Source of the DNA: Euryodendron excelsum
Lineage: Eukaryota > Streptophyta > Magnoliopsida > Ericales > Pentaphylacaceae
Direction of reading: 5' to 3'
Length of the DNA stretch: 64,000 nt
Assembly: GCA_033060915.1 (NCBI GenBank)
Contig: CM065378.1
Coordinates: 7,623,501-7,687,500, forward strand
Positions within the stretch are counted from its first letter, which is position 1; each line of letters starts with the position of its first letter. Made by a program: the position numbers and the translations under genes. The notes beneath the pieces are model-generated. The model had not been told where the DNA came from and did not search any database. It was given only the letters and a program-made list of their open reading frames with translations. Positions 1 through 12,735 of the stretch are shown here, in pieces.

Positions 1-2281
1 TCCTTCCAAATATACAATTTCTTCTTTATGGTGTAATATTTCCTGATATATGATGCCTCACTGACATGAGGTTTTCTGGGAAATAGCATTCTTTCATATG
101 ATGAAATTGCTATACTACTCCTGTGTTTCAACTTTATTTATTGGCCCTGATGAACTAAATCTTTCTTTCTTTGTGGTTCAGCTCTTTCATATGGTCCTTT
201 TGGTTCTGTTCGATATCCTCACCTTATGTTTCTAATTTTATAGACATCATTTAGAATTGATATTTGATAATCTACTTTGAGAAATTCATGTGGAAAATTT
301 TGGCTGCCTTTTTGACAGCTTTTACAAAGGCAGATATTATTTGTAACATAATTTGCAAAAAGTTATTGAATTTAGTAAAATTCAAGAATGGGACTGAATA
401 ACTGTCAAACAAAAAATAATAAAGATGCAGACCATAAGAAGCTGAACAAAAAATTAAAAGAAGAGAGAACTTTGGAAATTGGCTGGACATCTTATAATCG
501 ACTGTTATTTGAGCCGGGTCCTATTATCGGTTTCTTTAAGTCTGTAGCTGCTAGCTTAATTTTCCATGTGATTTCTTCTGTTTTAGGAGTCAAAGGGCAA
601 TTCTTCTTGTTTTCAAAATTTTGGGTCATTTTTTTGTTCAAGGTATGTTGTTTTTTTACATACAGTGTTTCTTTAGTGGTTTATAAGGGAGTGGAGGGAT
701 TGTTCTGAGATGCAGTAGTGAGTGGGCTAGTAGTAAGCCCTCTGGGAAGGTCTATTAGACGAGATGGCAAGGACCACCAGAGGTGGAGAGAGAGATGAGA
801 TGACCATAGGTAAAGAGAAATTGGTAGTGGAGAACCAGGAGCATCTGAGCATGTAGGAGGACATTGCTATTCAGGTGAGCACGTATGGAGGTGAAGACCA
901 CCTACTTATAGGAGGGTTGGGTCTCGAGGCCAAGCACAACCACGAACATTGTCACATGCTTAGATGGAGATCGAAGGACAAGTGATTCATCGTCCCTAAC
1001 CTAATAATTCAGAGGCAAGGTGTGCATTGCCAAACTCCTTAGAGGTGGTTGGCAATTCTGCTCAAAGTTGCGAAGATGGTTGGGAGTTTTCCCCAGGTGC
1101 TGCAGGGGTAGATAGGTTCCATTAATGCCTTTTTTGTTCTTCTCGACGTCTGCTAGGAGAAGTCTCTCTCTCTCTCTCTCTCTCTCTCTATGACCAGTCA
1201 AGGTGCAAGTCGTTCACAGGAGTGACCTTGAAGAGGTCCCTAATTTTCTGCTCACAACCTAGGTTGCATCATGGGCCTCATAGGGGTGATCTTGATTGTA
1301 GATAAAATAGCAGAGCTCAGGGAAGTATGCTTGGTGGAGGGGTTACTTGGCCTAGCTAGGAGGTGTGGAGATCGAGCCATGGGCAGGGGGGAAACATGCT
1401 CGGTTGGAGATTCCCTTGGCCAAGCTGAGGGGGTGTTCCAAACGTGGTCGCGGGTGAGAGCCCCTTAGCATATGAGCTTGACATTTTATCCTTGGCTGTC
1501 AAGGCTCAACCCCGAAGGGGAGCATGTGGAAATACGTTATTGGCCCACATATCACCTCATGATGCCAATACAGGGAATCAAGCTCATAGAGATAGAGATG
1601 GCGTGGCAGTGATGTGGAGAATTGGAGATGATGTAGCGTACCACGGAGGAGAAGTGGATATGTGTACCCACAAAGGGCATTGTTGAAGCCTTAAGAATCT
1701 AATTTTGAAGTCATAGATTAGACTTAGGAGTCTTTACAGCTAAGCTAGTTGCCAGTCATGGAAAAAGTTTATCTGAAAATTTGAGTTAAGGATTAGGTAA
1801 TAGGCATTCTTTATGTCAATGAATGGCTATTTCAAAGCTGATTGAAAATTGACAGGTATGAACATCACCTTTGAGATATATGGTAACTAATTATAATTGA
1901 CTGTCCAAATTGTTGGTACTTTTTTATATTTTCACCAGATGGCTTGACAATGGGTATATCAATTAATTATTATATTTTGAACCCAGGATAAAGTCGAGAA
2001 GCTTTGTTCATAAAAGTAGATGGGCGAATATAAAGTTTTATAGTAGGAAAAGTGGTTTTTACACTTGATGAGGGAATGTCCTTTTTATCATTTTTTGCTT
2101 GTATTTTCATCCCCTACTAAGTTCTTTCAAGTTTCAAGTAAAATATTTAGGAGATGGAATATACACATGGGACCTGTATTCTTTAAGCTATTCATCACAC
2201 ATTGCAGAAAGATACTACCCATGTCATTGAGAACGCATATTGCATTTAAAGTGCTTTTCATCAATAATTTTCTTTATGCAG
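1..2281. other. Presumed intron upstream of the nucleotidylyltransferase exons; no exon recognised
   Basis: I see no exon of the downstream gene here, although its N-terminal CinA-like part and the start of its nucleotidylyltransferase domain must lie upstream. The acceptor at 2280-2281 shows that an intron ends here, so the intron is at least 2.28 kb. The 700-1700 stretch is less AT-rich than its flanks, carries a (TC)n run at about 1160-1190 and has open frames on both strands that match nothing I know. It may be an old transposon insertion. The rest is AT-rich and featureless. Confidence 0.5.
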
Positions 2282-5200
2282 CATTTGTGGTGATGGGTAT
2301 CCCTGCTTTGAGATATCAGCAGTAAATGCAGACAAACCTCCTCTGACACTATCTCAAATCAAAGATCGTGTGAAGCAATTTGAAAAAGTTGGTGAGGCTG
2401 ATTATTATGTTTTGTTTAGACCCTACATATCTGTCCTTTTTTTGTTGTGAAGACTTTGTAATTCTTCGGGGCGTATAGGTTACCCCTTGGTGTATAGTTT
2501 GGATGTGGAGGGCTGTGGTTCCAGGTAAACAGCATTTGTAAGAGAACATTTTTTTAAGAATTAATGAATGAAACTTTGAGGGCATGGATGGTAGCAAGTA
2601 ATACACTCACATCCAAGCTAGAGGAATGCATAATGAATTTGGATAAGTAACATTGTTCCACCCTACTTTCTCTACTGCATTTGCACTTATGCCAAACCAT
2701 TCATCTCCAACACTCAATCTCCAATATTGCAGCAGCATCTCCACCTAGACGAATCAGAACTGCCTCCATCACTATGTAACCACCATCCATCTTAGTTGTC
2801 ACAAGCATGCATTGCCAGTAGGCCCCCACCATCCGTTCTTCTCTTGACATTGTTTTCTCTTTATTATCTCAAAATCCATTGATGTTAATTGTTAAGTTTT
2901 TAAAACAAGTAAGAAGATGGAAAAAAGGAAGAAAAAACTCATCACCTATGTCAAGTGTGTATAATTATTTTATTCTTATTATAACAGAAATGGTAGTGGC
3001 TAAAAATCTTACTTCTGCCTTCTTGAACACCCATTTGAGCTTGTACTTGCCATTTTTGTCTGCTGTTTCATTGAGGCAGTGGATACTTGTTTATGGATCA
3101 TCTTGCGCCCAACGAGAATGTAATTTGAATATTTCTGGAAAAGCAGCTTGTGCCATGTCTTTGCTGATTCCAATGTGGGATCTTGGTAGATTCTGTAATT
3201 TTTATCTTGCTCCTCTAGAGCGTTTTCAGTTCATTGCATCTTATAAAATTCTAGCATGATAGCAAATTTAAATCTTAGGAACTCACTGGGAGATTTGAAT
3301 GCTGGAGACGGAAAATGAATACTTCTGAGAAGAACTTTTAGAGGGGGTAATGACAATTTAGAGTTACAGGATTATGGAAGTGGGAAGAGATGCCGAAGCA
3401 GGTATGCTATGGATGTTACTGAAGTTAGTTTATATGAAGGAGGGATAGTGAGGATTGAGGTTCACGGGGGCATGTTAAAGGAGGTGTTAACTATGAAAGT
3501 GAGTTTGTTTTGGGAATTGGCATATCGGTTTAAATGGAGATAATGATATGGAGGTGGGTTTGATTGTGATGGTTGTGGGCGACATTTCTCTGTATTTTGT
3601 CTGCTCCCACTCTCTCTCCTCCCCACCCCCCAAAAAAAAAAAAAACCAACCAACCAAACCACCACCCACCACACAGTTTTTTTGGTGGGAAATTATAATA
3701 TTTCTCTATCTAGTTTCTCTTACTATGTAAATTGCTAGAGTTGCTGTGAAGGTTGTGAGAGATGGAGGTGAAAGTCATGACAGTGGTTTTGGCTTGATGG
3801 GAGAGGGATGAACATGGGCAGTGTTGTCTTTCTAAAATTTGTTCATTTCTCTGTTTTATAATACTTAGAATATAACAAGGGAAGAATGTAAAGGACTAGG
3901 GAAGGGCAGTATCATTCTGGAAACCATGAGGGAGGAACTTGTAACCATCAGAACCCCAAGGGAGGGCAGTGTAATTTCATGAATTATTTTTATTCTTGGT
4001 TTAAATTGCTTAGCAAGGGTATGTACTCTGCTTCTGTAAATATAAAGTAGCATAGATTGAACTTTACATTAATGGAAAAACACCACACAAAAAACATTCA
4101 AATACTTCTGTTCTTTGCGTTGGAATTATTTGTCCCTCTATAATTTGTTATTTGTAGTTTGCGCTATTTCTTGATTTTTAACACTATTTGCGAGCCTAGT
4201 GAGGCCTTTTCCAGCGTGCTAGTTAAGTTGCTTTACAAATACAGAATTTGTATAGGTGAGACTGGTTTGGTATATTGAACTGTTATCTTTTTTTTTTTTC
4301 TTTGCTAGTCTATTGAACTGTTAGTAGGTAAATTATACATGGTGTAAACTGAGCTATTAATGGCTCTCAAAAAAATGCAGGAAAGACGGTGATTATTTCC
4401 AATCAGCCTTACTTTTATAAGAAAGCAGAACTTTTTCCTGGTAGTGCTTTCGTAATTGGTGCAGACACGGCAGCGAGGCTAATTAATGTAAGGAATAACA
4501 CCACTTGATATAAATTCTATTTGATTTGTTTGATAAGAGTATCTTATGTGATTTTACTTATTTCCTTTGCCTTCTTTTGTTTTCCTTTTTTACTTTTTTT
4601 TGCCATTGATATATTTCTAACTATGCTTTCTAGTAATTGCACAAGTCTCATACGGCTTCAAAAATTTTTTTGGTTACAATCATATGGCTTCTATTGTAGT
4701 AGAATCTATATGATATGCCATTGTTTACAAAATAAAATCTGTGCATAATTCCAAGGGAATCCTTGAGAATTCCCTGCAGAGTAGGCTGTTTTTCTAACTT
4801 CAGGGGCATAATTGAAAATATGGTCTAGTTACTTTTAAAAGAGGCAACAGTGTTGTCGAACCATGTTAAGTTCCTTTTTTTGTGTCCTTTGTTGCATAAT
4901 CATCTTCTTTTAAAATTATTCGTCCTATATAGTTGTGTCATTATCTTGCAGCCTTTGATCATGTCTGATAGCTTTAAGCTGGAAATGGCCTCGATATATG
5001 TGTTCATGTACATCTAATTTCTGTTTTCTAATTTATGGGCCGATGTGCAAAGTTGTGCTCAACATTCTCGGCATATTCGTTTTGTTTGTATTTAGTTTTG
5101 CTGATCCACTCCTTTCGTTTGGAGGTCTCTTGTATTAAATTGTTTTCTTTACTTGTGCAACCATACCCTTTTTCTTTTTGCTCCCCGTCTCTTTTTTGGT

Positions 5201-5840
5201 CACAGTGCAACTAGGATACTTCCAATCTTTGAAGGGACTGGTCTCTTGTTTTGAGGATGTCCAGCCACCCCACCTTGCAATACCCTTCAAAGATGGATAC
5301 CGCCTTACAACGAAGGAAAGCAATTTTGACTAAACTGGTGCCTAAATTTCCAAACTTACTGTTAGGCACCAAATGTATAAATCACATCATGCAGAATTTG
5401 TAAATGATTACATATGGCATTTATTTGTTAGGTGGAGAGAATTTTTGTGAAATATGGAAGCGTTGCATATAATTCTAGCTTATTTTTTCAATCTTTTTCT
5501 ATTATTTCCAGCCAAAGTACTATGGTGGGGACTATGGGAAGATGGTGGAGACACTCATCGGATGCAAAAGAACAGGATGCCTTTTCCTCGTGGGTGGTCG
5601 AAATGTAGATGGGGCTTTTAAGGTTTTCCCACATGACAGAAGCCTTTCAAGACACCCTACTTTTTTATGTCTTTCATATGTTTTGAAAATTTTAACAATT
5701 CCATCGTATGACCATTTCTACAGGTTCTTGAAGATTTTGACATTCCAGAGGAATTGAGAGAAGTGTTTATCTCAATACCGCCAGAGGCGTTTCGCATGGA
5801 TATATCATCAACTGAAATTAGGAAAAGTCAAGGAATGTAA
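2282..5840 (+). CDS. CinA/nucleotidylyltransferase-like protein, 3' four exons (partial)
   Basis: Four exons join in frame: 2282-2391, 4381-4487, 5512-5622 and 5724-5840, with TAA at 5838-5840. All junctions are GT-AG and the phases match. They encode about 147 C-terminal residues. In order these contain CGDGYPCFEISAVNADKPP, then KTVIISNQPYFYKKAELFPG followed by FVIGADTAARL, then LFLVGGRNVDGAFK, and finally FRMDISSTEIRKSQGM. The I-S-S-T-x-x-R motif near the end is the ATP-binding signature of the cytidylyltransferase/NMN adenylyltransferase fold. The whole stretch resembles my memory of Arabidopsis At2g01220, a protein with an N-terminal CinA/competence-damage domain fused to a nucleotidylyltransferase domain. 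The (H/T)xGH motif of the fold must lie in upstream exons. The substrate of the plant protein is not certain to me. No stop or frameshift is seen, so the visible part looks functional. The introns are long (2.0, 1.0 and 0.1 kb). An alternative single-domain protein cannot be excluded because the 5' end is missing. Confidence 0.88.
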
Positions 5841-7047
5841 AACTCACATTGTTGACAACATTCTCAGCTCAAACACGATATACACGGTATTCCTTGGTCA
5901 GTGGACTAACAGTCGATTTGTCATTAATACACATTGAAAGCTTATGCAAATAAATAAAAAAATGCAAAAGAAAATATTACTCTTATGCATAGATTTCATG
6001 TTAATGCAGAATTAATTTTTTTTTATATTTATTTTAAGTATGGCTGATTGAGTAAATGATCTGAAGTAGACTGAGCTTTATTATCCTCTTAAGTATTATC
6101 AGCTGTAATGTGATTAGGGTCTATTTAGTACAGCTTTTTCGGTTTGTCTTTTTTGGCTTATAGGCAAAAAATTTGAAAAAATTCAGTTTTTTTTTTGTAT
6201 TTTTACTTAACTTATGAGAGCAGAAAAACTTAAAAAATTCAGCTTCTTTGATTATAAGCAAAATGATAAAAAGGTAAATTTAAGTGCTACCAAACGGAAT
6301 TTTACTATTGGCGGTACACCAACTTTTTCATGTCATGTATCACTTTACTGGAAGCTTTTTGCAATTCCAGGTGTGGCCTCTGTTGTCGCAACCTCCATTG
6401 ATTGTAGTTTAATACTGCAAGTTTCATCTCCAAATTAAGCATTCTAATCCGTGATTTGTTTTTTCTTGTCCGACCAAAACATAAAGAAAATGATGGGGTG
6501 GTTTCATTCTCGAAAAACTGTTTTCTACTCTCGGAAACGAAAAAACGTGATCTGTATTTGGAAAACTCATTTCGTTAACTAATTTTGAGAACTGTTTTCG
6601 GAAAAAAAATTTCCGAAAAGACCCAAAGTTTCGGGATAACAGATTTAAATCGTTTTCCGAATTTCCAAGAACTGTTTTATGGGGAAAATAATAGTGTTTT
6701 GAACTTTTCATTGTTCTTGTTCTGAAAGCACGGAAAACAAAACGAAACATTTGAAAACGATGCTAAACAGAGCAAAATCATAATCCTGTGGAGAAAACTA
6801 AGGCTTAATTGTGAGCAAGTAATATCAGTTTGCATCTTAATGGATTATTAATTTACAATTGACATTGCATATGGTGCTTACATGAACATTAAAATGTGAC
6901 AGGGACTACCTCGTTGTCCCTGTAACTAAATTCTTCCTTGTTCCTATGTACTTTCTTGTAGATATATAACAGCAGTACAGCATATATATATATATACATA
7001 TACATATGTAACAAAATGGAAGCAGCAAAACTAGGAACTGCATTTGA
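5841..7047. other. Intergenic; 3' UTR plus degenerate MITE-like sequence
   Basis: No gene is recognised. The first ~200 bases are probably the 3' UTR of the preceding gene. At 6120-6300 a T-rich and A-rich mirror arrangement (gtacagctttttcgg on the left, gtgctaccaaacgg on the right) looks like a small non-autonomous DNA element. At 6490-6770 there are several near-palindromic copies of a gttttcggaaa-like motif, which also suggests a decayed MITE. A short (TA)n run lies near 6980-7000. Confidence 0.35.
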
Positions 7048-7123
7048 TCACATTCTGCCGAGTTGAATTGCTCTTGGTGTGCCTATGCAAAATATCTGGC
7101 GGAAAGAGTGTGGAGCTTTGAGT

Positions 7124-7306
7124 TCAACCACCGCATCCGGCGGCGTATGTGTCGGTCTCTGTAGCCGAGGCTTTTTCTGTAGAGACACCGTCTGCACAAG
7201 AGAATATAATAACTGAGATGAGAGTGATGGTGAGTAGTAGAGCCACCCACAAGATACAAACTGCACTGCCTTGAGCTTCGACACCACCTCCATCCCATCT
7301 TGCCAT
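7124..7306 (-). CDS. Small single-pass membrane protein candidate, 60 aa
   Basis: A single-exon frame of 60 residues. It starts MARWDGGGVEAQGS, continues through a strong hydrophobic segment (about residues 18-36, CILWVALLLTITLISVIIF) and ends in a short Ser/Thr/Glu-rich tail with AGCGG. The ATG is followed by GCA, a favoured plant context, and on this strand is preceded by a GA-rich leader, as in many plant 5' UTRs. The layout (short N-terminus, one transmembrane helix or signal anchor, small tail with Cys-Gly) resembles short plant-specific membrane peptides of unknown function. Two overlapping frames on the same strand (7048-7293 and 7083-7424) lack such a clear protein-like composition, and I treat them as shadows. 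The function is unknown. It could also be a chance frame. Confidence 0.5.
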   Translation of the reverse strand: MARWDGGGVEAQGSAVCILWVALLLTITLISVIIFSCADGVSTEKASATETDTYAAGCGG

Positions 7307-7429
7307 TTCTTTCCACTCTCTCTCTCTCTCTGTGCGCAGGATACGCCTTCCTTAAAATGAGCAGTCCCACAGGTTTCTTATCCTTTCTCGAATTGACTTC
7401 AATGAGGGACAACCTCACTCTCAAAATTG

Positions 7430-8357
7430 ACAGTCAACAAATACTATTGGGCCGCGTTTATTTCGCAAGATAAGGCTGTAAGATTATACTAGTAATTCTA
7501 TGTCTGGCTTCGGAGTAAGCAATTTAAGTAGGGCATTTTTTATTTTCCATATAGATTAAATTGGGAATAGGAATGTCAAATTATAAAATTACCCTATAGG
7601 CGGGATTTGTAATCTTGAAATATAAAAAGTTTTGTTTCGAGATTTCTTATCACCTTTATCCCATCTCATGAAACAAACTTGGCCTTTTAAGTAAGTTCTT
7701 TGACATATCTAAGGCAATGAGTTAAGGAGATCAATGTGACTCATTGCATTTTTCTCTAAAAAATGTGAGGAAGAATACAACATAGAACAAATTCTCTGAT
7801 TTTTTGAAAAAAATTCTCGAATAAATCTTTGATGCTTCCCTCAAACAAACGGATCTTAAGTTGGTTTAGCTATTATGAAAATCCTTGATTCTTACTTAAA
7901 TATTCCAAATATTATTAGGAATAGCTCTTTCTTTTTTTTGGTTATGCGGTCAGAGTATTCAAGTTAGTTGAGACCTCGACTAATCCCTTCCTCGCTCAAG
8001 TCAAAAGCAGATCCTTCAAAAGCTAGGATTAAGAAGTTCACGAAAGATAAATTTTTCAATTTTTTGTAATTTTCAAATTATTTAGGACAATTATAGGACG
8101 AGAGCTCATGCTTATTCTCTTTTAAAATAGGCACATCCTCCTTTTATAAAAAAAAATTACGACACTATCATCAATCTCTTAAACAACTATTGAATCACAA
8201 ATTATTTTAAGTAATTCTTCAAACTTGAAATTTGCACTCTAAAATGGAGAAAAAAAATTGGTAATCAAGCTCTAAGGAAACTGATCAAATGTGTCACTTA
8301 GCCTCTATATTGGAGAACTATTCGGTTAAATAAATGACAAATGTTCAAATATCTGTT
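7430..8357. other. Intergenic, nothing recognised
   Basis: AT-rich sequence with no exon-like stretch on either strand. It is the probable upstream region of the small membrane protein gene to the left. Confidence 0.4.
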
Positions 8358-8519
8358 TGGTATGGCTTCATTTTTTTTTTTTTTTTTTTTTCTAGTTTTT
8401 CTTGTAAGAGCTTTTTTTTTGGTTCCTTTTTTAGCCTTTTTCAACTGAAGGTCACTAAAGACAAAAAAATTCTTTGAAAAAAATCAACAAGACGGAAAAA
8501 AAAAAAAGAAGCCATACCA
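8358..8519. mobile_element. Short MITE-like inverted-repeat element
   Basis: A 162-bp palindromic unit. The left end tggtatggcttc (8358-8369) is the exact reverse complement of the right end gaagccatacca (8508-8519). The arms continue as a poly-T run on the left and a poly-A run on the right, so the whole unit can fold into a hairpin. No coding capacity. A clean target-site duplication is not obvious: partial aatatc repeats flank it at about 8348 and 8525. Confidence 0.55.
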
Positions 8520-9283
8520 CATGCAATATCCTAAAACAAGCTCTTCAACTTTGGCTCCTAATGAAAATGCTGGTGAGCTACATAAGCCAAGCTTGATTGC
8601 TTTATAAATCTCATTAATTTGTTGAGTTTTGAGTCAAACCTGATTCCGTAAGGTTATGAGCAATTGAAAACAATAAAAATCCAAGGCACTTGCAGCTTGA
8701 TTAAACTCGGTGGAAAGATAACTTGAACATTAATGGACTACTCGGTTTGACTTGTTATGCTCGTAGCTCTATCTGCATGCCAATAACAACGCAGCACATC
8801 GGCCTCCTAGTTTTTCTTCATAATATGTGATTGATCAACTTGGACAAGTTCTTCTTAGGGGTCCTAGTTCGGATTATTGACTATTAAACCAAGCTCTAAT
8901 AGTACTTGAAGATGGAGAAGTATATTGTGGGGAAGGGAACTAAGGCAGCAACATACTTACAATAGCAATGTTACTGCTACCCACAGCTATGCTTGTTGGA
9001 CAGGCACCGGCTGATGGGTAGCAAAATCCTACTTACAATTGCTGATCTCTATCAAGGCATGTAATAAGAAAGAGAGACCCAAACAAAAAAAAAAAAAAGC
9101 CCACTGGAATCATATACGTATTAAATACTAGTGCTAGTCAAAGTAGATTGTGAAGCGAAAGTAGCCCAAAGCCGAAGAAATTGGTCACTAATTGATGTTA
9201 GATGTGTTAGGGAAGATTGACTTATCAATATTGCAAGTGTACTTTCCAGGCTATAGAATTTCAAACAAAATAAAGAGTACTGG
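8520..9283. other. Intergenic, nothing recognised
   Basis: AT-rich, no exon-like sequence. It ends in the left target-site copy (9276-9283) of the adjacent hAT-type MITE. Confidence 0.4.
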
Positions 9284-9658
9284 CACTGTTTTAAAACCCG
9301 GACCGGCTCGGCCGGTTGGACTGGTTGAACCGTGACAGTTAAAAAAGCGGTTTGGTTAATCTTTAAAACTCATTTTAGTTAAAATTCGGTCAAATCCGGT
9401 CAAAATCACGGTTGAACCGTGACCGGTCAATTGAACCGGTAGTAAACTGTCCGGTTCACTATTTTAAGACAAAATTCTATGTTTTAAATATAAAAAATAG
9501 TGTAAAAAAATAAGATATTATTTATTAATATTAATAAATTAATTAATGATATAATTATGATGTCACGGGTTAATAACGGTTGACCCAACGGTTGAACCGG
9601 TAACCGATAATCCGGTGACTTTTCTGGTTCACTCAATGATCCGGTTTTTAAAACATTG
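9284..9658. mobile_element. Non-autonomous hAT-type MITE with 8-bp target duplication
   Basis: A 375-bp element. The left terminus cactgttttaaaacccgg and the reverse complement of the right terminus, caatgttttaaaaaccgg, match at all but two of the 18 positions. Both begin with CA, as hAT termini do. The flanks are agtactgg (9276-9283) and agtactag (9659-9666), an 8-bp target duplication with one mismatch. The interior has many ccggt/accgg motifs in both orientations, and the middle is AT-rich and non-coding. The duplication length and terminal sequence are what assign it to hAT. No transposase is present, so it would be mobilised in trans. Confidence 0.78.
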
Positions 9659-9666
9659 AGTACTAG

Positions 9667-11819
9667 TAGAGAAGAAGCGGTTCATCTTCTGTTCATGTTT
9701 TGTTTTGCTGATTAAAATATGACAGAAGTAAGGGCTACCAGTTCCTGCAATACAAACAAGCATCAAATAATTTGTCCATGTGTGAGCAACAATGAATCAA
9801 AACATTTTGATATCTTTAAGCAGTACAAACACTATGTTTAGAGTTTGGATTTGTCAATGAAAAGAAAAACGAAAGGAAAATAAAATTGCTTATACATATT
9901 CATCTTTTTATGGGTCACTAAACAAAAAATATATATTTTTTTGGCAAACACTTATTCATTTTTTCCTCATATTTCTAAAAAGAATTGAAAATTTTTCATT
10001 TCATTTTTTTCATATCTTCTTCCTTCCTTTGCTTCATTCCCTCCACAAGTCTAAATTCCGAAATTAGCGTTTGCTTTTTGGTTGTTTCCCACTGAAATTT
10101 TTTCTACTAAACAACATGTTCATGGTTTAAACACAAATTCTACTATCTTTTGGAGACTAGCTCTTCATCTTGGGTTGTTTACGGACAAGGTTTTTATTTT
10201 TATTTTTTTATCACTTGTTTATTTTACCAGGGCTTGTTTGAACTTATTTACGAGACTCTGCTTTTATTAAAAGCGTCATTGTAGTTTTTTCTATATTTCC
10301 AAATCGCTTGTTAAAATAACAAGATATAAAAAAACGTGTTTTCATTATTCTATAACAAAAAATGTTGTTAGTAAACACACTTTTACTAATAACGTTTTTA
10401 GCAAATTTTTTGTTGAATACATGATAAATAAGGCGTTAATATTAATGAAAACATTATTAATAATGACGCTTTTAGTTCTATTAGTAATAACGTTTTTAAC
10501 CCTTTTAGTTATTCATGTAAATTCTTTATTCATACGCTTTTAATTCTTTTCTACCTCTTCCTTTTCTTCTTTGATGTGAGCGCGTGGATTGTGAGCGTGC
10601 TTGTACGCGTGCGTATAGATTGATCCCAATAAACGGTACCATAGCCTAGACAAATTTTTTTATTTTTTTTTTAAATCTTGTTGGTGTTAATTAAGAGATT
10701 TTAATACTTGCAAACAAGAGGACCGCAAGTGGTCATTGCGGGTTCAGTTAATTGAAGTGGCTAGAATCAGTTGGCGGGTGACCATCACCCTCCATTGATT
10801 GTTATCAACTACTTGAAGTCATCTTAAAATTTTTAGCACGATAATTATTCGATTTGTATAAAAAAAACTGAATAAGTTTCGGGATTAATCGATGTGAGTG
10901 CAAATTAACCCGAACAACTAGTTAGCACCAAAAAAAAAAAAAAAAAAAGCAGCAACGAACTAGGCCGACAACCGCGGGGCAGGGCAACCAATTTATTTGC
11001 GAGCAACCCCGTTGGATACTCACAACGGAGTTCCCGACTGTTGCAGCAAAATGGGGTTCAATGACGGAAGCGGCAGAAACGACAGTGTAACTAAGGGGTT
11101 TTCTTGCCAGTCACGTGAATTGAGCTGTACTGTTGTGGCAGGTGAAACAAAAAGTAACAGTTTGTTTTGGCTTGGTTAGGGGAGCGATCCGGTGTGATGC
11201 AAAATTTTAGATGATCTAGTGTTGAATTTAGATCAGGAATTTAAAGAGAAGGTGTTCCATAGGGTTTAGTGCAGTTTTAGCATTTTCAAAATTTTGCATG
11301 ATTTGACGAGATTGGATATCTGCAGGGATTAGGATTGATTATGAGCGATTGGCCTAGATTACTGTATTAGAGGCTGTAAATTGGTCTCTTAATTCACTAT
11401 CCAAGTTATAGTTACTTAGCTAACACATTTAAACACTCAATCGCGTGCAAAATATATAAAAGTGATAAATAAAAACACAAATTTTAATGTAGAAACCTAA
11501 TGTGGGATAAATCAGGAGACCGATCAAGAGAAACCAAACACTATAATGATTAGTTTACTTGAGATCGACTAACAACTCAAAATTTGAATCACCATAGATA
11601 AAGTTTGAATCACTATGAATAATGGTTGAAGTATTCTTACTCGACTCCTTGAGTTTATGATCTCAAAGTGCTTAATAAAATTACTGAATTACTACAATAC
11701 CACTCGTTGTCTCTTGAAATCATCACTGAAGTTCTTCAATGTTAACAAATGATCTTGATAATTGCAGATGTATCTTGGATTCTCTCTTTGTCTCCATATA
11801 ATCCAAACCAAAGATGAAA
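9667..11819. other. Intergenic; AT-rich repeats and a copia-LTR-like scrap
   Basis: No gene seen. At 10300-10560 a set of imperfect direct and inverted copies of taataacgtttttag lies in an AT-rich stretch, probably a decayed DNA element. At about 11400-11560 sequence of the type caaaatatataaaagtgata followed by gtagaaacctaatgtgggat resembles retrotransposon LTR or UTR debris. A poly-A run of about 20 bases sits at 10929-10948. Confidence 0.35.
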
Positions 11820-12140
11820 TTAGAAATTTTGTTGAGGGGGGGCTTTATTGAGGGGGCCGCCACGGTAAAAATTTTAAATTTTTTGAGGGAATAAGATAGA
11901 AATTCTTGAATTTTGGAAGGTCAAAGTAAATGTTTTTGAATTTTGTTGAGGGGCTAAAGCAAAGATATGTTAATCTTTGGAAGGTTAAAGTAAACAATTT
12001 TTGACTTTTTTGGGGTTAAAGAAAAAATTCTTGAATTTTAAAAGGTCAAAAGAAAAATTTTAAAAATTTAGGGGGCCAATATACACGCTTATTGTAAAAA
12101 TACTCCAAATTAATAGAGATTAAATGAAATTCTATCAAAG
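11820..12140. repeat. Degenerate short tandem repeat, roughly 50-65 bp units
   Basis: Several imperfect copies of a unit of the type ttcttgaattttggaaggtc aaagtaaa, alternating with gttgaggggg-like G-runs, occupy about 300 bp. It is bounded by ggggggc motifs at both ends (about 11835 and 12145). The similar G-run/C-run bounded element at 15812-16370 suggests a related repeat family. No coding potential. Confidence 0.4.
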
Positions 12141-12239
12141 TAGGGGGGCATGGCCCTATTGTCCCTTGATAGTTCCATCTCTAATCCAAACAATGTTTCA
12201 GATAATGTAACATCCCCTGAAAAAGGTGCAAGGTATTTG

Positions 12240-12735
12240 AGTCCACGGATCATAGTTGTTAAAATCGGCCATTATATCGTTTTTACTATTGGTACGGTAC
12301 GTACTGATATCAGTGCAATACCGAGTACCATCTCAGATTTATCACTATAAATATTATACACTTATAAAAAATATATTTATTTATAAAATATTCACTTATA
12401 AAATTTGACATTACTCCTAACAAATATTATTCAACTTTAAATTATTTTAACATAGCATAAACATGTTATTCAGTCCAAAATATATATATATATATATATA
12501 TTTAAACATACTTAAAAGACATATTATTATCTAGTATGTGTTCAACATAAGTTTTCATAGTTATTATTAACAAAATATAATAAAATTAAATTATTTTGAA
12601 ATAAATTACACAAAATCGGGTACGGTCCGGCAAATTCGGTATTAGTCAGTACCACCCGATACCACTGGTATGGGCTAATATTGATAATTGTGTAAATGTC
12701 TCTTAAATTTGAACAAATATTAGTCAGTACTGCCC
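12240..12735. mobile_element. Degenerate hAT-like MITE (ggtac/accgg family)
   Basis: The left part atagttgttaaaatcggcc, with several ggtacggtac and gataccga motifs, is mirrored on the right by cggtattagtcagtaccac followed by gggctaatattgataattgt. The interior is AT-rich and contains a (TA)n run at 12480-12500. The structure resembles the element at 47860-48665. Target duplications are not clear. Non-coding. Confidence 0.45.

Noticed and set aside
388..708. 106-codon plus-strand frame upstream of the first gene
   Set aside because: I tested it as an upstream exon of the nucleotidylyltransferase gene. It has none of the CinA or nucleotidylyltransferase motifs, and its end is an AT-rich hydrophobic run typical of non-coding DNA.
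2879..3259. 126-codon plus-strand open frame between two nucleotidylyltransferase exons
   Set aside because: It lies inside the intron between exons at 2391 and 4381 and matches nothing I know.
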